Below, piece after piece: positions 1 to 10,161 of a DNA stretch of 64,000 nucleotides. Both the position numbers and the translations under genes were made by a program. Below the pieces are notes generated by a model. That model was not told the DNA's origin, did no database searches, and was given only the letters and a program-made list of their open reading frames with translations. Origin of the DNA: Kordiimonas laminariae (GTDB lineage Bacteria; Pseudomonadota; Alphaproteobacteria; Sphingomonadales; Kordiimonadaceae); contig NZ_JAKQZA010000003.1 in NCBI RefSeq assembly GCF_023008165.1, forward strand, positions 248,001 to 312,000, in the 5' to 3' direction. Positions within the stretch are counted from its first letter, which is position 1. Every line of letters starts with the position of its first letter.

Positions 1-2864
1 TCGAAGTAGTGTTGAGCTTCAAGTGTAGCACTTGTTAGCTCACCGTTACCTTCGTCAGCAAATGTTGTGATTTCGCCAGTGTCTGTATCGATAGAAGAGA
101 TACGGTCAACTGCAGCGAAATAACGCCAGTTTGCAGCTACTGTTACATCCCAAGGTGTCTGCCAGTTAGCGTTCACAATGTGACGGTATGTGAATGTTGG
201 GTTACCACAACCTTGGTCGAAGAAGCCAACACAGTCGAATGTACCTGCACCAGGAAGCGGCGTAGATGTGTTTTCGAACTGGTATGTAGCAACATAGCTA
301 AGAGCTAGGTCACCCCAGTCTTCGCCAATGCCAAAGTTGTAAGCAACTTGCCAGTCAAGACCTGAAGTTTTGAACGCACCGATGTTTGTGTTTGTTGTCA
401 CAATGTTCGCTTGCTCACGTGGGAAGAAAGTAAGCGAGCCATCAGGACCACGGTTAATCAGGTTACAGAACTGTGCATCACCTGTATCAAGACATCTCTG
501 TAGAGTGAATGATGCAGGGATTGTGCTTACTACATCAGTGATATCGATATTGTAGTAATCAACAGATACAGACAGACCAGGAATAGCTTCTGGCTGAATA
601 ACAACACCAACAGTGAATGTATCAGATGTTTCAGGCTGTAGGTTCGGGTTACCACCAACAAGAACGTTAAGCTGACCAGAATCAGGTGGAATAGCACCGA
701 ACTGAGCTGCTGTTACACCTGTATTCGCACATGCAGCAGCTGTAGCTGTTGGTGCATCATCTGTACCGGCGAAGCCCGCACATGGATCAGATAGCGAAGT
801 CAGGTTTGTATTCTGTGGTAAGAATAGCTCACCAATGTTCGCCGCACGTACCGCACGCTGATACTGAACACGGAAACGGATGTCATCAACTGGTGCCCAA
901 GAGATACCAAGTGAGTAAGCGTCCGCACCGAAGTCACCGCCTTCAACGTTGTTTAGAATATCAGTAGAGCTGTATTCAGAACGACGATAAGCACCTGTCA
1001 GTGTAAGTTCTTTCGCAAAGTCAGCACCCTGAATAATAGGAACCTGAACCTCTGTGAAGAAGTCATACACTTCTGTTTCACCGTTAGTTGGTAGTACAGC
1101 ACCACCAGAACCTACGAGACTACCGCTTTGGTTAGTACCATCAGCCTGTGTGCGTAGACCATCACGACGGAATTCGAAACCGAATAGAACCGCAACGCCA
1201 TCGTCAGCCCAAGGTGTAGCAAGACCGTAATCTGTTAGGTCACCGTTAATTGTACCACCAAACACTGTCTGAGTAATAGAACCCTGAGTAAGAGTTGGTG
1301 TATCTACATATTGACGTAGAGCATCAGCATCAACTGTTGCGTTCGGGTCAAATGCTGTTGTGAACGGAATACACGCAGGATCAGTACCATCTACTACAGA
1401 ACGACAAACAGGGTTGCCGTTTGCATCTGCTACGATATCAAGTGAGTTCGCTAGGTTAGCACGTGTAACCTGGTTAAACTGTAGACGAGCAAGATCTGTA
1501 CGACCTAGCTGACCAAATGCATCCCAGTTCCAGTTATCGTCAAGCTCACCACGTAGACCATATACCAGACGGTAGTTTGCAAGAGTACGGTCATCTGTAC
1601 GAGGACCACCTTCTACGAAACGACGACGAACTTCTGCTTGTACGAAACCGTCACCATCTGGATCACGTGAGAAGTTACCGTTTGAATCAACTGTACCACA
1701 AATTGTTGCAAGGTTATCGCCAAGAAGTGGGTTATCACAGTTAACCTGGTTGATAGATGAACCAAACGCCGCTGAAGGCGCAATGATTTGTGGAGAGTTA
1801 GAACGTGTATAACCGAAGTCAGCATATGCTTCGATATTGTCAGTCACGTTGTAACGGCCAGAGAAACCAGCGTTAATACGCTCAATCGCACGACGTACTG
1901 GGTTAAACGGGTTAAAGTTAAACGCGTTATTGAAGCCAGACGACAGTGAACCATCTTGGTTCAAAGAGAATGAGCCACCGCCAATAGCTTCACCATCAGA
2001 TGAAGTCACTGGAGACAGTACAAATGTTGTCGGGAATGGACCCTGGTTAGAACCTAGACAGAATGGATCGCCACCAAACTCACCAAGCGCACAACGAGCA
2101 AAGTCACGGTCGCCCTGTTGTGTACCGTTTGAATCTAGGTAGCGGAAGTAAGCTGTTACGTTACCACGGCCATCATCAAGGTTAGCACCGATAACACCAG
2201 AAATATCGATAGTGCTATTGTCTGTTACACTACCTTGAACTGGATCTTCGCCAAGATCTTCAAGAGCCTGACGAGCGAAGTCTGAACTGTTATTACTCTG
2301 GTTAAAACCATATAGAGCATCAAGTTCAATACCTTCGAAGTCTCTCTTCAAAATGAAGTTTGCTACGCCGCCAATCGCGTCTGAACCATATACCGCAGAT
2401 GCGCCACCTGTAATAATTTCCACACGCTCAACAAGCTGTGCAGGAATCAGGTTAATATCAGATGGAATACCACCCTGTGTCGGAGAACCGTAAGGTAAAC
2501 GTTTACCGTTTGCTAGAACGAGCGTACGAATTGCGCCAAGACCACGCAAGTTCAAAGTGGATGTACCGTTAGCACCGTTAGCAAAAGAACTGTCCTGAGC
2601 AACGAATGCCTGAGGTAACTGGTTAACCAAATCAATTGTGTCAACAGCACCAAGGATATCAAATGCCTCAGCTTCCAGTACCGTTACTGGACTTGAAGAT
2701 GTAATGTTTGGACGCGAAATACGCGAACCTGTAACTACTACTTCCTCGACCTCTGTGTCGTCTGCATCTTGTGCTGCCACGGACACACTACACATGCCCA
2801 TAGCAATTGCAGCTGTACTCCCCAGTAACGCTGCGCGGCGGAATAAAGATAGATTATCTATCAC
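1..2864 (-). CDS. TonB-dependent outer-membrane receptor (C-terminus cut by window edge)
   Basis: Open reading frame that runs off the left edge, about 954 residues visible. I start it at a GTG (2862-2864) because GGGAAGGAA lies just upstream and the following residues form a signal peptide (Arg-Arg, then a hydrophobic stretch ending at VAAQD). An internal ATG at 2799-2801 would destroy the signal peptide. After the signal comes a TonB-box-like EEVVVTGSRI and then a plug domain with the usual LNLRGLG, ERVEIITGGASAVYGSDAIGG and VNFIL-type segments, followed by a long, Asn/Asp-rich beta-barrel region. It imports an unknown ligand across the outer membrane using TonB energy; in marine alphaproteobacteria such large receptors are commonly tied to peptides, glycans or siderophores, but nothing here fixes the substrate. 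The very AT-rich gap upstream probably contains its promoter. Confidence 0.93.
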   Translation of the reverse strand, partial: MIDNLSLFRRAALLGSTAAIAMGMCSVSVAAQDADDTEVEEVVVTGSRISRPNITSSSPVTVLEAEAFDILGAVDTIDLVNQLPQAFVAQDSSFANGANGTSTLNLRGLGAIRTLVLANGKRLPYGSPTQGGIPSDINLIPAQLVERVEIITGGASAVYGSDAIGGVANFILKRDFEGIELDALYGFNQSNNSSDFARQALEDLGEDPVQGSVTDNSTIDISGVIGANLDDGRGNVTAYFRYLDSNGTQQGDRDFARCALGEFGGDPFCLGSNQGPFPTTFVLSPVTSSDGEAIGGGSFSLNQDGSLSSGFNNAFNFNPFNPVRRAIERINAGFSGRYNVTDNIEAYADFGYTRSNSPQIIAPSAAFGSSINQVNCDNPLLGDNLATICGTVDSNGNFSRDPDGDGFVQAEVRRRFVEGGPRTDDRTLANYRLVYGLRGELDDNWNWDAFGQLGRTDLARLQFNQVTRANLANSLDIVADANGNPVCRSVVDGTDPACIPFTTAFDPNATVDADALRQYVDTPTLTQGSITQTVFGGTINGDLTDYGLATPWADDGVAVLFGFEFRRDGLRTQADGTNQSGSLVGSGGAVLPTNGETEVYDFFTEVQVPIIQGADFAKELTLTGAYRRSEYSSTDILNNVEGGDFGADAYSLGISWAPVDDIRFRVQYQRAVRAANIGELFLPQNTNLTSLSDPCAGFAGTDDAPTATAAACANTGVTAAQFGAIPPDSGQLNVLVGGNPNLQPETSDTFTVGVVIQPEAIPGLSVSVDYYNIDITDVVSTIPASFTLQRCLDTGDAQFCNLINRGPDGSLTFFPREQANIVTTNTNIGAFKTSGLDWQVAYNFGIGEDWGDLALSYVATYQFENTSTPLPGAGTFDCVGFFDQGCGNPTFTYRHIVNANWQTPWDVTVAANWRYFAAVDRISSIDTDTGEITTFADEGNGELTSATLEAQHYF

Positions 2865-3430
2865 TTTGAAATTCCTTCCCTTTGTTGTTGCCTTTAGTTG
2901 AATATTGGCAAGCCCCCAACTAGCCCTGCGGCGACTTGCTAATAGGCTTAAACTTTCACGGGCGACGGGAATTTTCCGAGCTAAATGGTTAGTATAGATT
3001 GGCATGTTCACAACATTTTCAAAGCATTGTGATCTTTAAGTCACGCCTTTTATTTAGGTTAATTACAGTTTATTTATAGATATAATTTTATAAGTAAATA
3101 TTAGTTAACGACGACTCTTATAATATGTATATTTTATTTATATATTTATTATATGTAAAAATATTTACTTATCTATACTTTAAAAAAAATAGTTTTAGAA
3201 AAATATATCTATTAAATAAACTTTTATGGATATATTTTACTATTAAAATATGAATAATTTTGTATTTTGTTTTATACTATTGAGATTAATATTATAATTA
3301 TATAACTATAGTTTATATCGTATAAACTATAAATTAACACGTTAAACGCGTATTTTAAGTTAATAAACTAATAGTATATTTTGAAAATGATCGTGTTTAT
3401 GAGAGAAAAGAATCAATCAAGGACACATCA
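2865..3430. other. AT-rich intergenic region between divergent genes
   Basis: A 566-base gap between the TonB receptor (minus) and the B3/4 protein (plus). From about 3050 to 3400 it is almost pure A/T, far from the composition of its surroundings. I see no credible ORF, tRNA or rRNA. It holds two inverted repeats close to the plus-strand gene (listed separately at 3307-3331 and noted at 3334-3345). It most likely carries both promoters and sites for nucleoid proteins or a local regulator. Confidence 0.7.
3307..3331. repeat. 11-bp perfect inverted repeat (candidate operator)
   Basis: Arms TATAGTTTATA and TATAAACTATA are separated by TCG. A second, smaller dyad TTAAC-AC-GTTAA follows at 3334-3345. 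Both lie about 100 bases upstream of the start at 3431. Being A/T only, the arms could arise by chance in this composition, so operator function is an inference. Confidence 0.45.
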
Positions 3431-4069
3431 ATGCAACTACACATCGACCCCGTTTTTTCTCAAAACAATCTACCTATTCATATGGGTATTTTAGATTATT
3501 CTGTTGAAGTTAAGGCATCAGCACCCGCCCTAATCCACTCAGTGGAAGACGGTGCCGAAGTTCGCATGCAAGAGCTTCTCGGGGAAGCTGCCTCTGCTGA
3601 CCCCGTGATCAGCGGCGTTCGTACTGCATTTAAAACACTTGGTAAAGACCCAAGTCGCTACCGTCCATCCTCTGAAGCCCTCACACGCAAAATACTTGCT
3701 GGTAAAGACCTGTACTTTGTGAACAACGTTGTTGATTGCGGGAATCTTGTTTCTCTTATGACTGGCGTTCCCATTGGCTGCTATGATGCAGATAAAATCT
3801 CAGGGGATATTACTCTGCGAAAAGGACTGGAAAACGAAGAATATACGGGGATCGGAAAAGGCACCATAAACCTGGAGAACCTTCCACTTCTAGCAGATAA
3901 TGACGGTCCTTTCGGCACCCCCTTTTCCGACAGCGTCCGGACAGCTGTAACCGATGACACAACCAATCTGCTGTTTGTTCTCTACGGCATCAATGTCGAA
4001 GTGGGGCATATCGAAGCCGCTGCGGAAATATCAGATACCCTTATAAGTCGTTTTTGCACAGCCGATTAG
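3431..4069 (+). CDS. B3/4-domain protein (PheT-like editing domain)
   Basis: 212 residues. The middle and end match the stand-alone B3/4 domain seen as the editing module of phenylalanyl-tRNA synthetase beta chains: a segment on spacing and sequence like KDPSRYRPSSEAL, then the conserved VVDCGNLVSLMTGVPIG-type stretch (about residues 99-117), then a GPFGTPFSDS region. Stand-alone members are thought to edit or sense mischarged tRNA or to bind amino-acid-like ligands; the real substrate is unknown. The ATG is preceded by AAGGA at a normal distance. It is transcribed alone, with the peptidase gene 55 bases downstream possibly co-transcribed. Confidence 0.8.
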   Translation: MQLHIDPVFSQNNLPIHMGILDYSVEVKASAPALIHSVEDGAEVRMQELLGEAASADPVISGVRTAFKTLGKDPSRYRPSSEALTRKILAGKDLYFVNNVVDCGNLVSLMTGVPIGCYDADKISGDITLRKGLENEEYTGIGKGTINLENLPLLADNDGPFGTPFSDSVRTAVTDDTTNLLFVLYGINVEVGHIEAAAEISDTLISRFCTAD

Positions 4070-4124
4070 CTCTTGACCTTTTACAACCGCAATATAACGT
4101 AACGCCCATATAAGGGGTTATGTT

Positions 4125-5573
4125 ATGCGTATCATTTCATTAGTTTTTTTCTGTTGTACTTTACTCGCACAAAGCCACAGCACCGTTGCAGCAGATAATT
4201 ATTTTCAAATTTTAAACACCTATCATGCCGTTAAACTCCATCTGGATAAAACGCCAGAAGCAGGCAAAATGAAAGCGGCATCTTGGCTTCGCCTGAGAAA
4301 CCAAACGGGGAAAGCGACGAACACTATTCCAGTGCTTCTAAATCCGGGCCTCCGTATCTCTAAAATTACTAAAGGTAACAAGCCGCTGAATTTTACCCAA
4401 AAAATTGCTGGGTTTGAAGATTGGTCCACGCTTGAGCTGAATACTGTTTCGATTAACTTATTAACTCCCTTGAAAAACAAGGGCACAATCGAAATCACTC
4501 TCTATTTTGAAGGCAACCTTCAACCACTTACCGCCAGCGGTATGGGATATGTAAAAGAATATCTTTCATCTGAATTCACCATTCTAAGAACAGAGAATTT
4601 TTCACTGCCAGTCATCTCTGAACCAGATCAATCAAGCCTTGGGGCCGCTGCACGGCTACAAAACTACTCTACCAGAATGACGTTGGAACTACCGGAAGGA
4701 TACATTCCCGCAGGCAATCTAAAGATCAAAGAAACAAAATTACTAAATGACAGAGTTGAATATGATCTTAAAAGCGACGGAAAAATCCCTTTCACGGTAA
4801 TTCCTATCGCACCCTATAGGCAGCTCAAAAACCACTCTGCTGTTCTAAATTATTTCGAAGATCAAATCACAACCGCAACCACCTTGCATCAACAATCAGA
4901 AAAAACACTAAAGCTGCTTGAAGGCTGGTTCATGCCGCCTCAAGCGAAAAAACAATTGGTAATCACCGCTATCCCAGAAGGTTATGGCTCCCAGAGAATG
5001 CCTGGATTGATCATTCAGGATAGTGCTACATTTGCGCCCGAAAATTACAATGAACTTTATCACGAACTAGCGCATATATGGCATCCCAAAGAGCGTGTTA
5101 GTAAACCAAGCCGGTGGAATGAGGGTCTCGCCACCTTCCTTGAAGGCCTCATTTCTACACACTTCAATGCAGAATACGATCTAGCAAACTATAAAGAAGA
5201 GCTTTTCCAACGAGCAAAGAAACAGCTTGCGGACATGCCCAAACATGCCGATACACCACTACAAAACTATGGTGAGGAAGACATAACAGATTTAGCATAT
5301 CTGACGGGTGCTGTGTACTTTGCTTTATTGCATGAGAGCCTGGGGCAGGAACGTTTCATTACTCTTCTCAAAGAACTTCAAAACACCTATGCGCTGACCG
5401 GCATCTTTAATGAAGATTTCTCAGACTTTATGAGGAAAAACCTCAAAAATCGAAATCTTCGCAAATTCGCGGACAATTGGTTTTCAAAAGGTACGATCGG
5501 TCAAGACCTGACAAACGTCAATTCTTTCACTGATCTGATGGCACTTTATAAACAAACCAGTTTCCAAAGTTAG
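4125..5573 (+). CDS. secreted zinc metallopeptidase, gluzincin (M1-like)
   Basis: 482 residues with an N-terminal signal peptide (MRIISLVFF... to VAAD). The zinc site is visible as HELAH (His313, Glu314, His317) followed 16 residues later by Glu333 in NEGLATF. This is the gluzincin arrangement, with a slightly shorter spacer than the classic 18 residues of M1 aminopeptidases. The N-terminal 250 residues look like a beta-rich aminopeptidase-N-like domain, and the C-terminal part is helical. Probably a periplasmic or exported peptidase. The usual GxMEN exopeptidase motif is not evident, so aminopeptidase activity is not assured. Confidence 0.8.
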   Translation: MRIISLVFFCCTLLAQSHSTVAADNYFQILNTYHAVKLHLDKTPEAGKMKAASWLRLRNQTGKATNTIPVLLNPGLRISKITKGNKPLNFTQKIAGFEDWSTLELNTVSINLLTPLKNKGTIEITLYFEGNLQPLTASGMGYVKEYLSSEFTILRTENFSLPVISEPDQSSLGAAARLQNYSTRMTLELPEGYIPAGNLKIKETKLLNDRVEYDLKSDGKIPFTVIPIAPYRQLKNHSAVLNYFEDQITTATTLHQQSEKTLKLLEGWFMPPQAKKQLVITAIPEGYGSQRMPGLIIQDSATFAPENYNELYHELAHIWHPKERVSKPSRWNEGLATFLEGLISTHFNAEYDLANYKEELFQRAKKQLADMPKHADTPLQNYGEEDITDLAYLTGAVYFALLHESLGQERFITLLKELQNTYALTGIFNEDFSDFMRKNLKNRNLRKFADNWFSKGTIGQDLTNVNSFTDLMALYKQTSFQS

Positions 5574-5639
5574 CCATAAACTGGTCTGCAAACAAATTTG
5601 CCCAATATTCAGGAAAACAGCTTCTTGAAGGGTAAATTT

Positions 5640-6482
5640 ATGAGCGTAGAAAATCTCGAATATGAAACACTGGATGTAGCGGTAAATGGACATATCGCTA
5701 CAGTCACCCTTAATCGCCCAAATAAACTGAACGCCATGAACGGTGCCATGTTCCGTGAAATTGGCGAAGCTTTCAGACAGCTAGATACCGTTCCAGCAGT
5801 CAGAGCCATTATCCTCAACGCTAACGGCAAACATTTCACGGCAGGCCTGGACCTGAAGGAAAGTGGCTCTGTTCTTGGCGGTAACGATGGTGACCCAGCA
5901 CGAGCGAGAGAAAAACTCCGCCGTCATATCTTGTTTTTACAAGACTGTTTCACTGCCCTTGAAGAAACGCGCGCACCTGTTATTGCTTGTGTACACGGGG
6001 CGTGCCTTGGCGGCGGTATTGATTTGATCTCAGCGGCTGATATGCGGATATGTACGGAAGATGCATACTTCACCATTCAGGAAGTGAACGTTGGAATTGT
6101 AGCCGACGTTGGCACACTACAGCGCATGCCTCATCACCTGCCCCAAGGAATACTCAGAGAGCTTTCCTATACCGGCCGCAAATTCACCAGTGCAGAAGCC
6201 GATAAATACGGTTTTGTAAACCGAGTTCTGCCAACAGCAGAAGCTGCATTAGATACAGCAAAAGAAATGGCACAACTCATTGCATCAAAAAGCCCTCTTG
6301 CAGTAAGTGGTACAAAAGCGGTACTTAATCATTCTAGGGATCATACCGTTCGCGATGGGCTGGACTATGTAGCAACATGGAACAGTGGCCAATTGCTGGG
6401 TGAAGATTTAATGAAAGCTGCGAGTGCGGCCCTCACACGTCAGGAGGTCGAATTCGCCGATTTGCTCGAAAGTGACGACTAA
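5640..6482 (+). CDS. enoyl-CoA hydratase/isomerase family, dienoyl-CoA isomerase-like
   Basis: 280 residues from the ATG at 5640, which has GAAGGG upstream; a TTG at 5598 would add 14 residues unlike the family. Crotonase fold: oxyanion-hole segments HFTAGLDLKE and GACLGGGIDLISAAD. The acidic residues typical of delta3,5-delta2,4-dienoyl-CoA isomerase (ECH1) are present: Asp in SAADMRICTEDA, Glu in QEVNVG, Asp in VADVGTLQRMP. That last motif is diagnostic for ECH1 against ordinary hydratases. Likely role: re-positioning double bonds during beta-oxidation of odd-position unsaturated fatty acids. It ends one base before the next start codon, so it is probably translated together with the TM2 protein. 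Confidence 0.87.
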   Translation: MSVENLEYETLDVAVNGHIATVTLNRPNKLNAMNGAMFREIGEAFRQLDTVPAVRAIILNANGKHFTAGLDLKESGSVLGGNDGDPARAREKLRRHILFLQDCFTALEETRAPVIACVHGACLGGGIDLISAADMRICTEDAYFTIQEVNVGIVADVGTLQRMPHHLPQGILRELSYTGRKFTSAEADKYGFVNRVLPTAEAALDTAKEMAQLIASKSPLAVSGTKAVLNHSRDHTVRDGLDYVATWNSGQLLGEDLMKAASAALTRQEVEFADLLESDD

Positions 6483-7424
6483 ATGTTTGAATCGTTAACG
6501 CCGATCATTGAATGGCTAAAAGAATATGGTGATGTCCTTGGGGGCATTGCCGCAATTTTCGCAATCACAACTGTTGCGTTAACGAACGGCAAAATCATTA
6601 TGCACCGCATGCGCGGTGAAACACCTACACAAACTCTTGGCATCGCCCCTAATACAGGATCAACTGCGCTTGCCACAGGCGTAAGAGATACAAGCTTCAT
6701 TGATGCACCAGGCCCATCTCCAGAATTCGGCGGTAAAACGGCGATCGCCATTTTACCCATAAAAGAAATTGGTGATATCCAAGAACACTTCTCTGATGGT
6801 CTAATTGAAGAGCTTCTTGCAGACCTTCAAAAAGCAAAATTAGCGACACCTGAAAAAAACACTGTCGCTCAGTTAGCTTCCCAAGGCCTTGGTCCCCAAG
6901 AAATTGCACGCACATTAAGTGTTGGCTATGTGCTTTCAACAAGCGCTCGCATGCAAGACGATAAAATACGAGTATCAGCACAGCTTGTGGATCATTCTGG
7001 TGCTAACATATGGTCTGATCGCTTCACTGCAGTTGGAGATGATTTGTTTGCTATTCAGGAATCAATCGCTGCAAAAATTGTTGCTCGTATCTCAGAAGAA
7101 TTAAAACCGACACAAGTGGGCAAAAACCCGGAAACCGGTCGATCATACGCGACACAAAAAGAAGCTCTATACGCTACCTCGTCGCCCAAAAATCGCTCGG
7201 TTACTCTTTTACTCTGTTTCCTAATCGGCGTTTTCGGCATTCACCGATTTTATGTAAGGCGCCCTTTCACAGGATTCCTGTATCTCATAACCTTCGGCTT
7301 CCTTGGAATTGGCCTTTTGATTGATCTTGTGCTTATTCTCTTCGGCGTATTCACAGACGGTAAAGGTCGCCCTGTACGTCTATGGGCACCAGATCCGCTC
7401 ATCACACAGCAACATCACGCTTAA
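6483..7424 (+). CDS. membrane protein: TolB-like (FlgO-type) domain plus TM2 domain
   Basis: 313 residues. A first membrane segment lies near residues 20-36. Residues about 85-206 match the TolB-like domain often found in adenylate-cyclase and TPR proteins (AIAILPIKEIGD, EHFSDGLIEELL, GYVLSTSARM, IRVSAQLVD, IWSDRF). The C-terminus (about 234-300) is a TM2 domain with the GVFGIHRFYVRRPFTG signature and two membrane helices. No catalytic motif is seen; a sensory or envelope scaffold role is an inference. It follows the crotonase with no spacer and its stop overlaps the trpF start by one base (TAATG), so it belongs to the trp transcription unit even though nothing links it to tryptophan synthesis. 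Confidence 0.75.
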   Translation: MFESLTPIIEWLKEYGDVLGGIAAIFAITTVALTNGKIIMHRMRGETPTQTLGIAPNTGSTALATGVRDTSFIDAPGPSPEFGGKTAIAILPIKEIGDIQEHFSDGLIEELLADLQKAKLATPEKNTVAQLASQGLGPQEIARTLSVGYVLSTSARMQDDKIRVSAQLVDHSGANIWSDRFTAVGDDLFAIQESIAAKIVARISEELKPTQVGKNPETGRSYATQKEALYATSSPKNRSVTLLLCFLIGVFGIHRFYVRRPFTGFLYLITFGFLGIGLLIDLVLILFGVFTDGKGRPVRLWAPDPLITQQHHA

Positions 7425-8068
7425 TGACTGCTGACGTTAAAATTTGCGGCATTACGGAAGCTGAGCATGCCAAAACGGCTGCTCACGCTGGTGCTCGTTG
7501 GCTTGGCTTTGTGTTCTTTGAAAAAAGTCCACGTAATCTCACCATTGAAGCGGCTCGCTCTCTCGGCCCGAAATTACCTTCAGGCCCCAAAAAGGTTGGT
7601 GTGTTTGTAAACGCTTCAGACGAACTTCTGGGGCAGGCAATCAATGCCCTTTCTCTTGATGTCGTACAACTACACGGCAGTGAGACTCCAGAGGATGCAA
7701 AACGTATCAAAGAGAAGTTCGGTGTACGCATCATCAAAGCGTTTGGCGTTAGTACATTAGAAGATCTTAAGAAAGCTGATCCATTTACCGGAATTGCAGA
7801 TCGAATTCTCTTTGACGCAAAACCGCCAAAAGGAGCCGTCCTCCCGGGCGGAAATGCTGTTTCCTTCCCTTGGAATATCTTAAAAGGTCAGGAATTACCT
7901 TACCGCTGGATGCTCGCAGGTGGTCTTTCCGCCGAGAATGCACAGCAGGCGATTGAAGAAAGTGATGCTCAAGCCCTTGATATCTCTTCTGGTGTGGAGA
8001 ATTCACCAGGTAAAAAATCTAATGTGATGATCGAAGCCTTTCTTCAAGCCGTAAAAAGCGCTACATAA
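7424..8068 (+). CDS. trpF: phosphoribosylanthranilate isomerase
   Basis: 214 residues, a single TIM barrel, converting N-(5-phosphoribosyl)-anthranilate to the carboxyphenylamino-deoxyribulose phosphate in tryptophan synthesis. Start ATG 7424 gives the family N-terminus [13 protein letters not shown] with the catalytic Cys; an upstream in-frame start at 7382 would lie inside the preceding gene and is unlike the family. [11 protein letters not shown], a catalytic Asp in RILFDAKPP and the C-terminal phosphate loop ALDISSGVE are visible. Start overlaps the previous stop (TAATG). First of trpF-trpB-trpA. Confidence 0.97.
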   Translation: MTADVKICGITEAEHAKTAAHAGARWLGFVFFEKSPRNLTIEAARSLGPKLPSGPKKVGVFVNASDELLGQAINALSLDVVQLHGSETPEDAKRIKEKFGVRIIKAFGVSTLEDLKKADPFTGIADRILFDAKPPKGAVLPGGNAVSFPWNILKGQELPYRWMLAGGLSAENAQQAIEESDAQALDISSGVENSPGKKSNVMIEAFLQAVKSAT

Positions 8069-8097
8069 ACTCCCCAAACAGTAAGAGTGAGCAAGTT

Positions 8098-9306
8098 ATG
8101 GCGCTGAACAGTTATCGCACTGGCCCGGATGAAAAGGGCCATTTTGGTATTTATGGTGGACGGTATGTGTCTGAGACACTGATGCCGCTCGTAATGGATG
8201 TTGAAAAAGAATATCAGAAAGCCATCAAGGACCCAGCTTTTCTAGCAGAGCTGGATGAACTTAACCGAGTTTATATTGGCCGCCCAAGCCCACTTTATTA
8301 CGCTGAACGTCTTACGGAACATTTAGGCGGCGCCAAGGTTTACTTCAAACGTGAAGAATTGAACCATACTGGTGCCCACAAAATTAACCACGCAATTGGA
8401 CAGGTACTGCTTGCTAAACGCATGGGTAAAACCCGTGTAATTGCTGAAACAGGCGCAGGGCAGCACGGTGTGGCAACAGCCACCGTTGCAGCACGCTTTG
8501 GCCTTAAATGCACGGTCTTTATGGGTGCTGTGGATATTGAACGCCAGAAACCAAACGTGTTCCGTATGAAAATGCTGGGTGCTGAGGTACAGCCCGTTAC
8601 ATCTGGTTCTGCAACACTTAAAGACGCGATGAATGATGCGCTCAGAGACTGGGTGACAAACGTTCACGATACTTTTTATATCATCGGCACCGCGGCGGGC
8701 CCACATCCCTACCCAATGATGGTGCGGGATTTCCAGAGCATCATTGGCCGCGAAACCCGTGAACAAATCCTTGATCTTGAAGGTCGCCTGCCAGACAGCC
8801 TTGTGGCGTGTATTGGTGGTGGCTCAAACGCGCTTGGTCTTATCCATCCGTTTCTTGATGATCCAGAAGTTGAAGCTTACTGCGTGGAAGCATCAGGCCA
8901 CGGCGTGGATACAGATAAAAATGCAGCTTCCATCGCGGGCGGCACACCCGGTGTCCTCCACGGTAACCGTACATACCTTCTGCAAAGTGAAGACGGCCAA
9001 ATTCAGGAAGCTCACTCTATCTCGGCAGGCCTTGATTATCCGGGCATTGGGCCAGAGCATGTATGGTTGCATGAGCAAGAGCGCGTACATTATGTATCAG
9101 CGACAGATGATGAAGCACTGGAAGCATTCCAGCTTTGCTGTAAGATGGAAGGGATCATCCCTGCCCTTGAATCAAGCCATGCGCTTGCCCACGTAATGAG
9201 AATGGCACCAACGCTTCCAAAAGATCATATCATGGTTATGAACCTATCCGGTCGCGGCGACAAAGATATCTTCACTGTTGCTGAAGCACTTGGTGAAGAA
9301 ATTTAA
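8098..9306 (+). CDS. trpB: tryptophan synthase beta chain
   Basis: 402 residues, the usual length. PLP enzyme that joins indole and serine to give tryptophan in the alpha2beta2 complex with TrpA. The PLP lysine sits in [14 protein letters not shown]; the catalytic Glu in ETGAGQHG and the phosphate-binding loop [10 protein letters not shown] are intact, as is the C-terminal [10 protein letters not shown] serine of the cofactor site. It lies 29 bases after trpF and 14 before trpA, so the three genes form one operon. No leader-peptide attenuator is visible in the short spacers. Confidence 0.98.
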   Translation: MALNSYRTGPDEKGHFGIYGGRYVSETLMPLVMDVEKEYQKAIKDPAFLAELDELNRVYIGRPSPLYYAERLTEHLGGAKVYFKREELNHTGAHKINHAIGQVLLAKRMGKTRVIAETGAGQHGVATATVAARFGLKCTVFMGAVDIERQKPNVFRMKMLGAEVQPVTSGSATLKDAMNDALRDWVTNVHDTFYIIGTAAGPHPYPMMVRDFQSIIGRETREQILDLEGRLPDSLVACIGGGSNALGLIHPFLDDPEVEAYCVEASGHGVDTDKNAASIAGGTPGVLHGNRTYLLQSEDGQIQEAHSISAGLDYPGIGPEHVWLHEQERVHYVSATDDEALEAFQLCCKMEGIIPALESSHALAHVMRMAPTLPKDHIMVMNLSGRGDKDIFTVAEALGEEI

Positions 9307-9320
9307 GGGCGGAAATAGTT

Positions 9321-10142
9321 ATGTCTCGTTTAAAGCCTTGTTTTGAAGCCCTTAAAGCTGAAGACCGCGCAGCCTTCGTTACTTACGTGCAGGCTGGTGA
9401 TCCTAACCGGGAAATCTCGACAGAAATTTTCAAGGGCCTGCCTGCAGCTGGTGCAGATATTATCGAGCTTGGTATGCCCTTCTCTGACCCAGCAGCCGAT
9501 GGCCCTGCCATTGACCGCGCAGCACAGCGCTCCCTCGCAGCTGGCGCCTCTATGAAGCAAACGCTTCAAATGGTGCGTGAGTTCCGCGAAGAAAACGATA
9601 GTACACCAATTGTACTAATGGGGTACTTTAACCCGGTATATGCATATGGTGTTGAGCGCTTCTGCTCAGATGCTGCTGAAGCTGGTGTTGATGGTTTGAT
9701 CGTGGTTGACCTGCCACCTGAAGAGGATGATGAACTACGTATTCCAGCAAATGCAAAAGGCATTGATATTATCCGCCTTGCGACACCAACATCTGATGAT
9801 GAACGCCTTCCTGCGGTTCTAAACGGCGCCAGTGGGTTTGTTTATTATGTAGCGGTTGCTGGTGTAACCGGCGGGAAATCTGCAACTGCTGATGATATTG
9901 GTACTGCAGTTCAGCGTATTAAATCACATACAGGCTTGCCAGTTGCCGTAGGATTCGGTATCCGCACCCCTGAACAGGCGGCTGCCGTGGCGGCAAGGGC
10001 TGATGCCGCTGTTGTTGGATCAGCAATCGTTGATCTGATTGAAGCAGGCATAAATGATGATGGCACCATCCGTGATGGTGTAGTACAAGAGGTTCTGGAC
10101 TTCACCCGCGAATTAGCGGATGGTGTTAAGAGCGGACGTTAA
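9321..10142 (+). CDS. trpA: tryptophan synthase alpha chain
   Basis: 273 residues, TIM barrel that cleaves indole-3-glycerol phosphate to indole, which is channelled to TrpB. The two catalytic acids are visible in [12 protein letters not shown] (Glu and Asp). Also seen are [12 protein letters not shown], the flexible loop VDLPPEE, and the phosphate-binding [10 protein letters not shown] and AVVGSAIV. Immediately followed, 19 bases on, by accD, the widespread order in this class. Confidence 0.98.
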   Translation: MSRLKPCFEALKAEDRAAFVTYVQAGDPNREISTEIFKGLPAAGADIIELGMPFSDPAADGPAIDRAAQRSLAAGASMKQTLQMVREFREENDSTPIVLMGYFNPVYAYGVERFCSDAAEAGVDGLIVVDLPPEEDDELRIPANAKGIDIIRLATPTSDDERLPAVLNGASGFVYYVAVAGVTGGKSATADDIGTAVQRIKSHTGLPVAVGFGIRTPEQAAAVAARADAAVVGSAIVDLIEAGINDDGTIRDGVVQEVLDFTRELADGVKSGR

Positions 10143-10161
10143 GTAGAGAAAGGGTGGTCTC

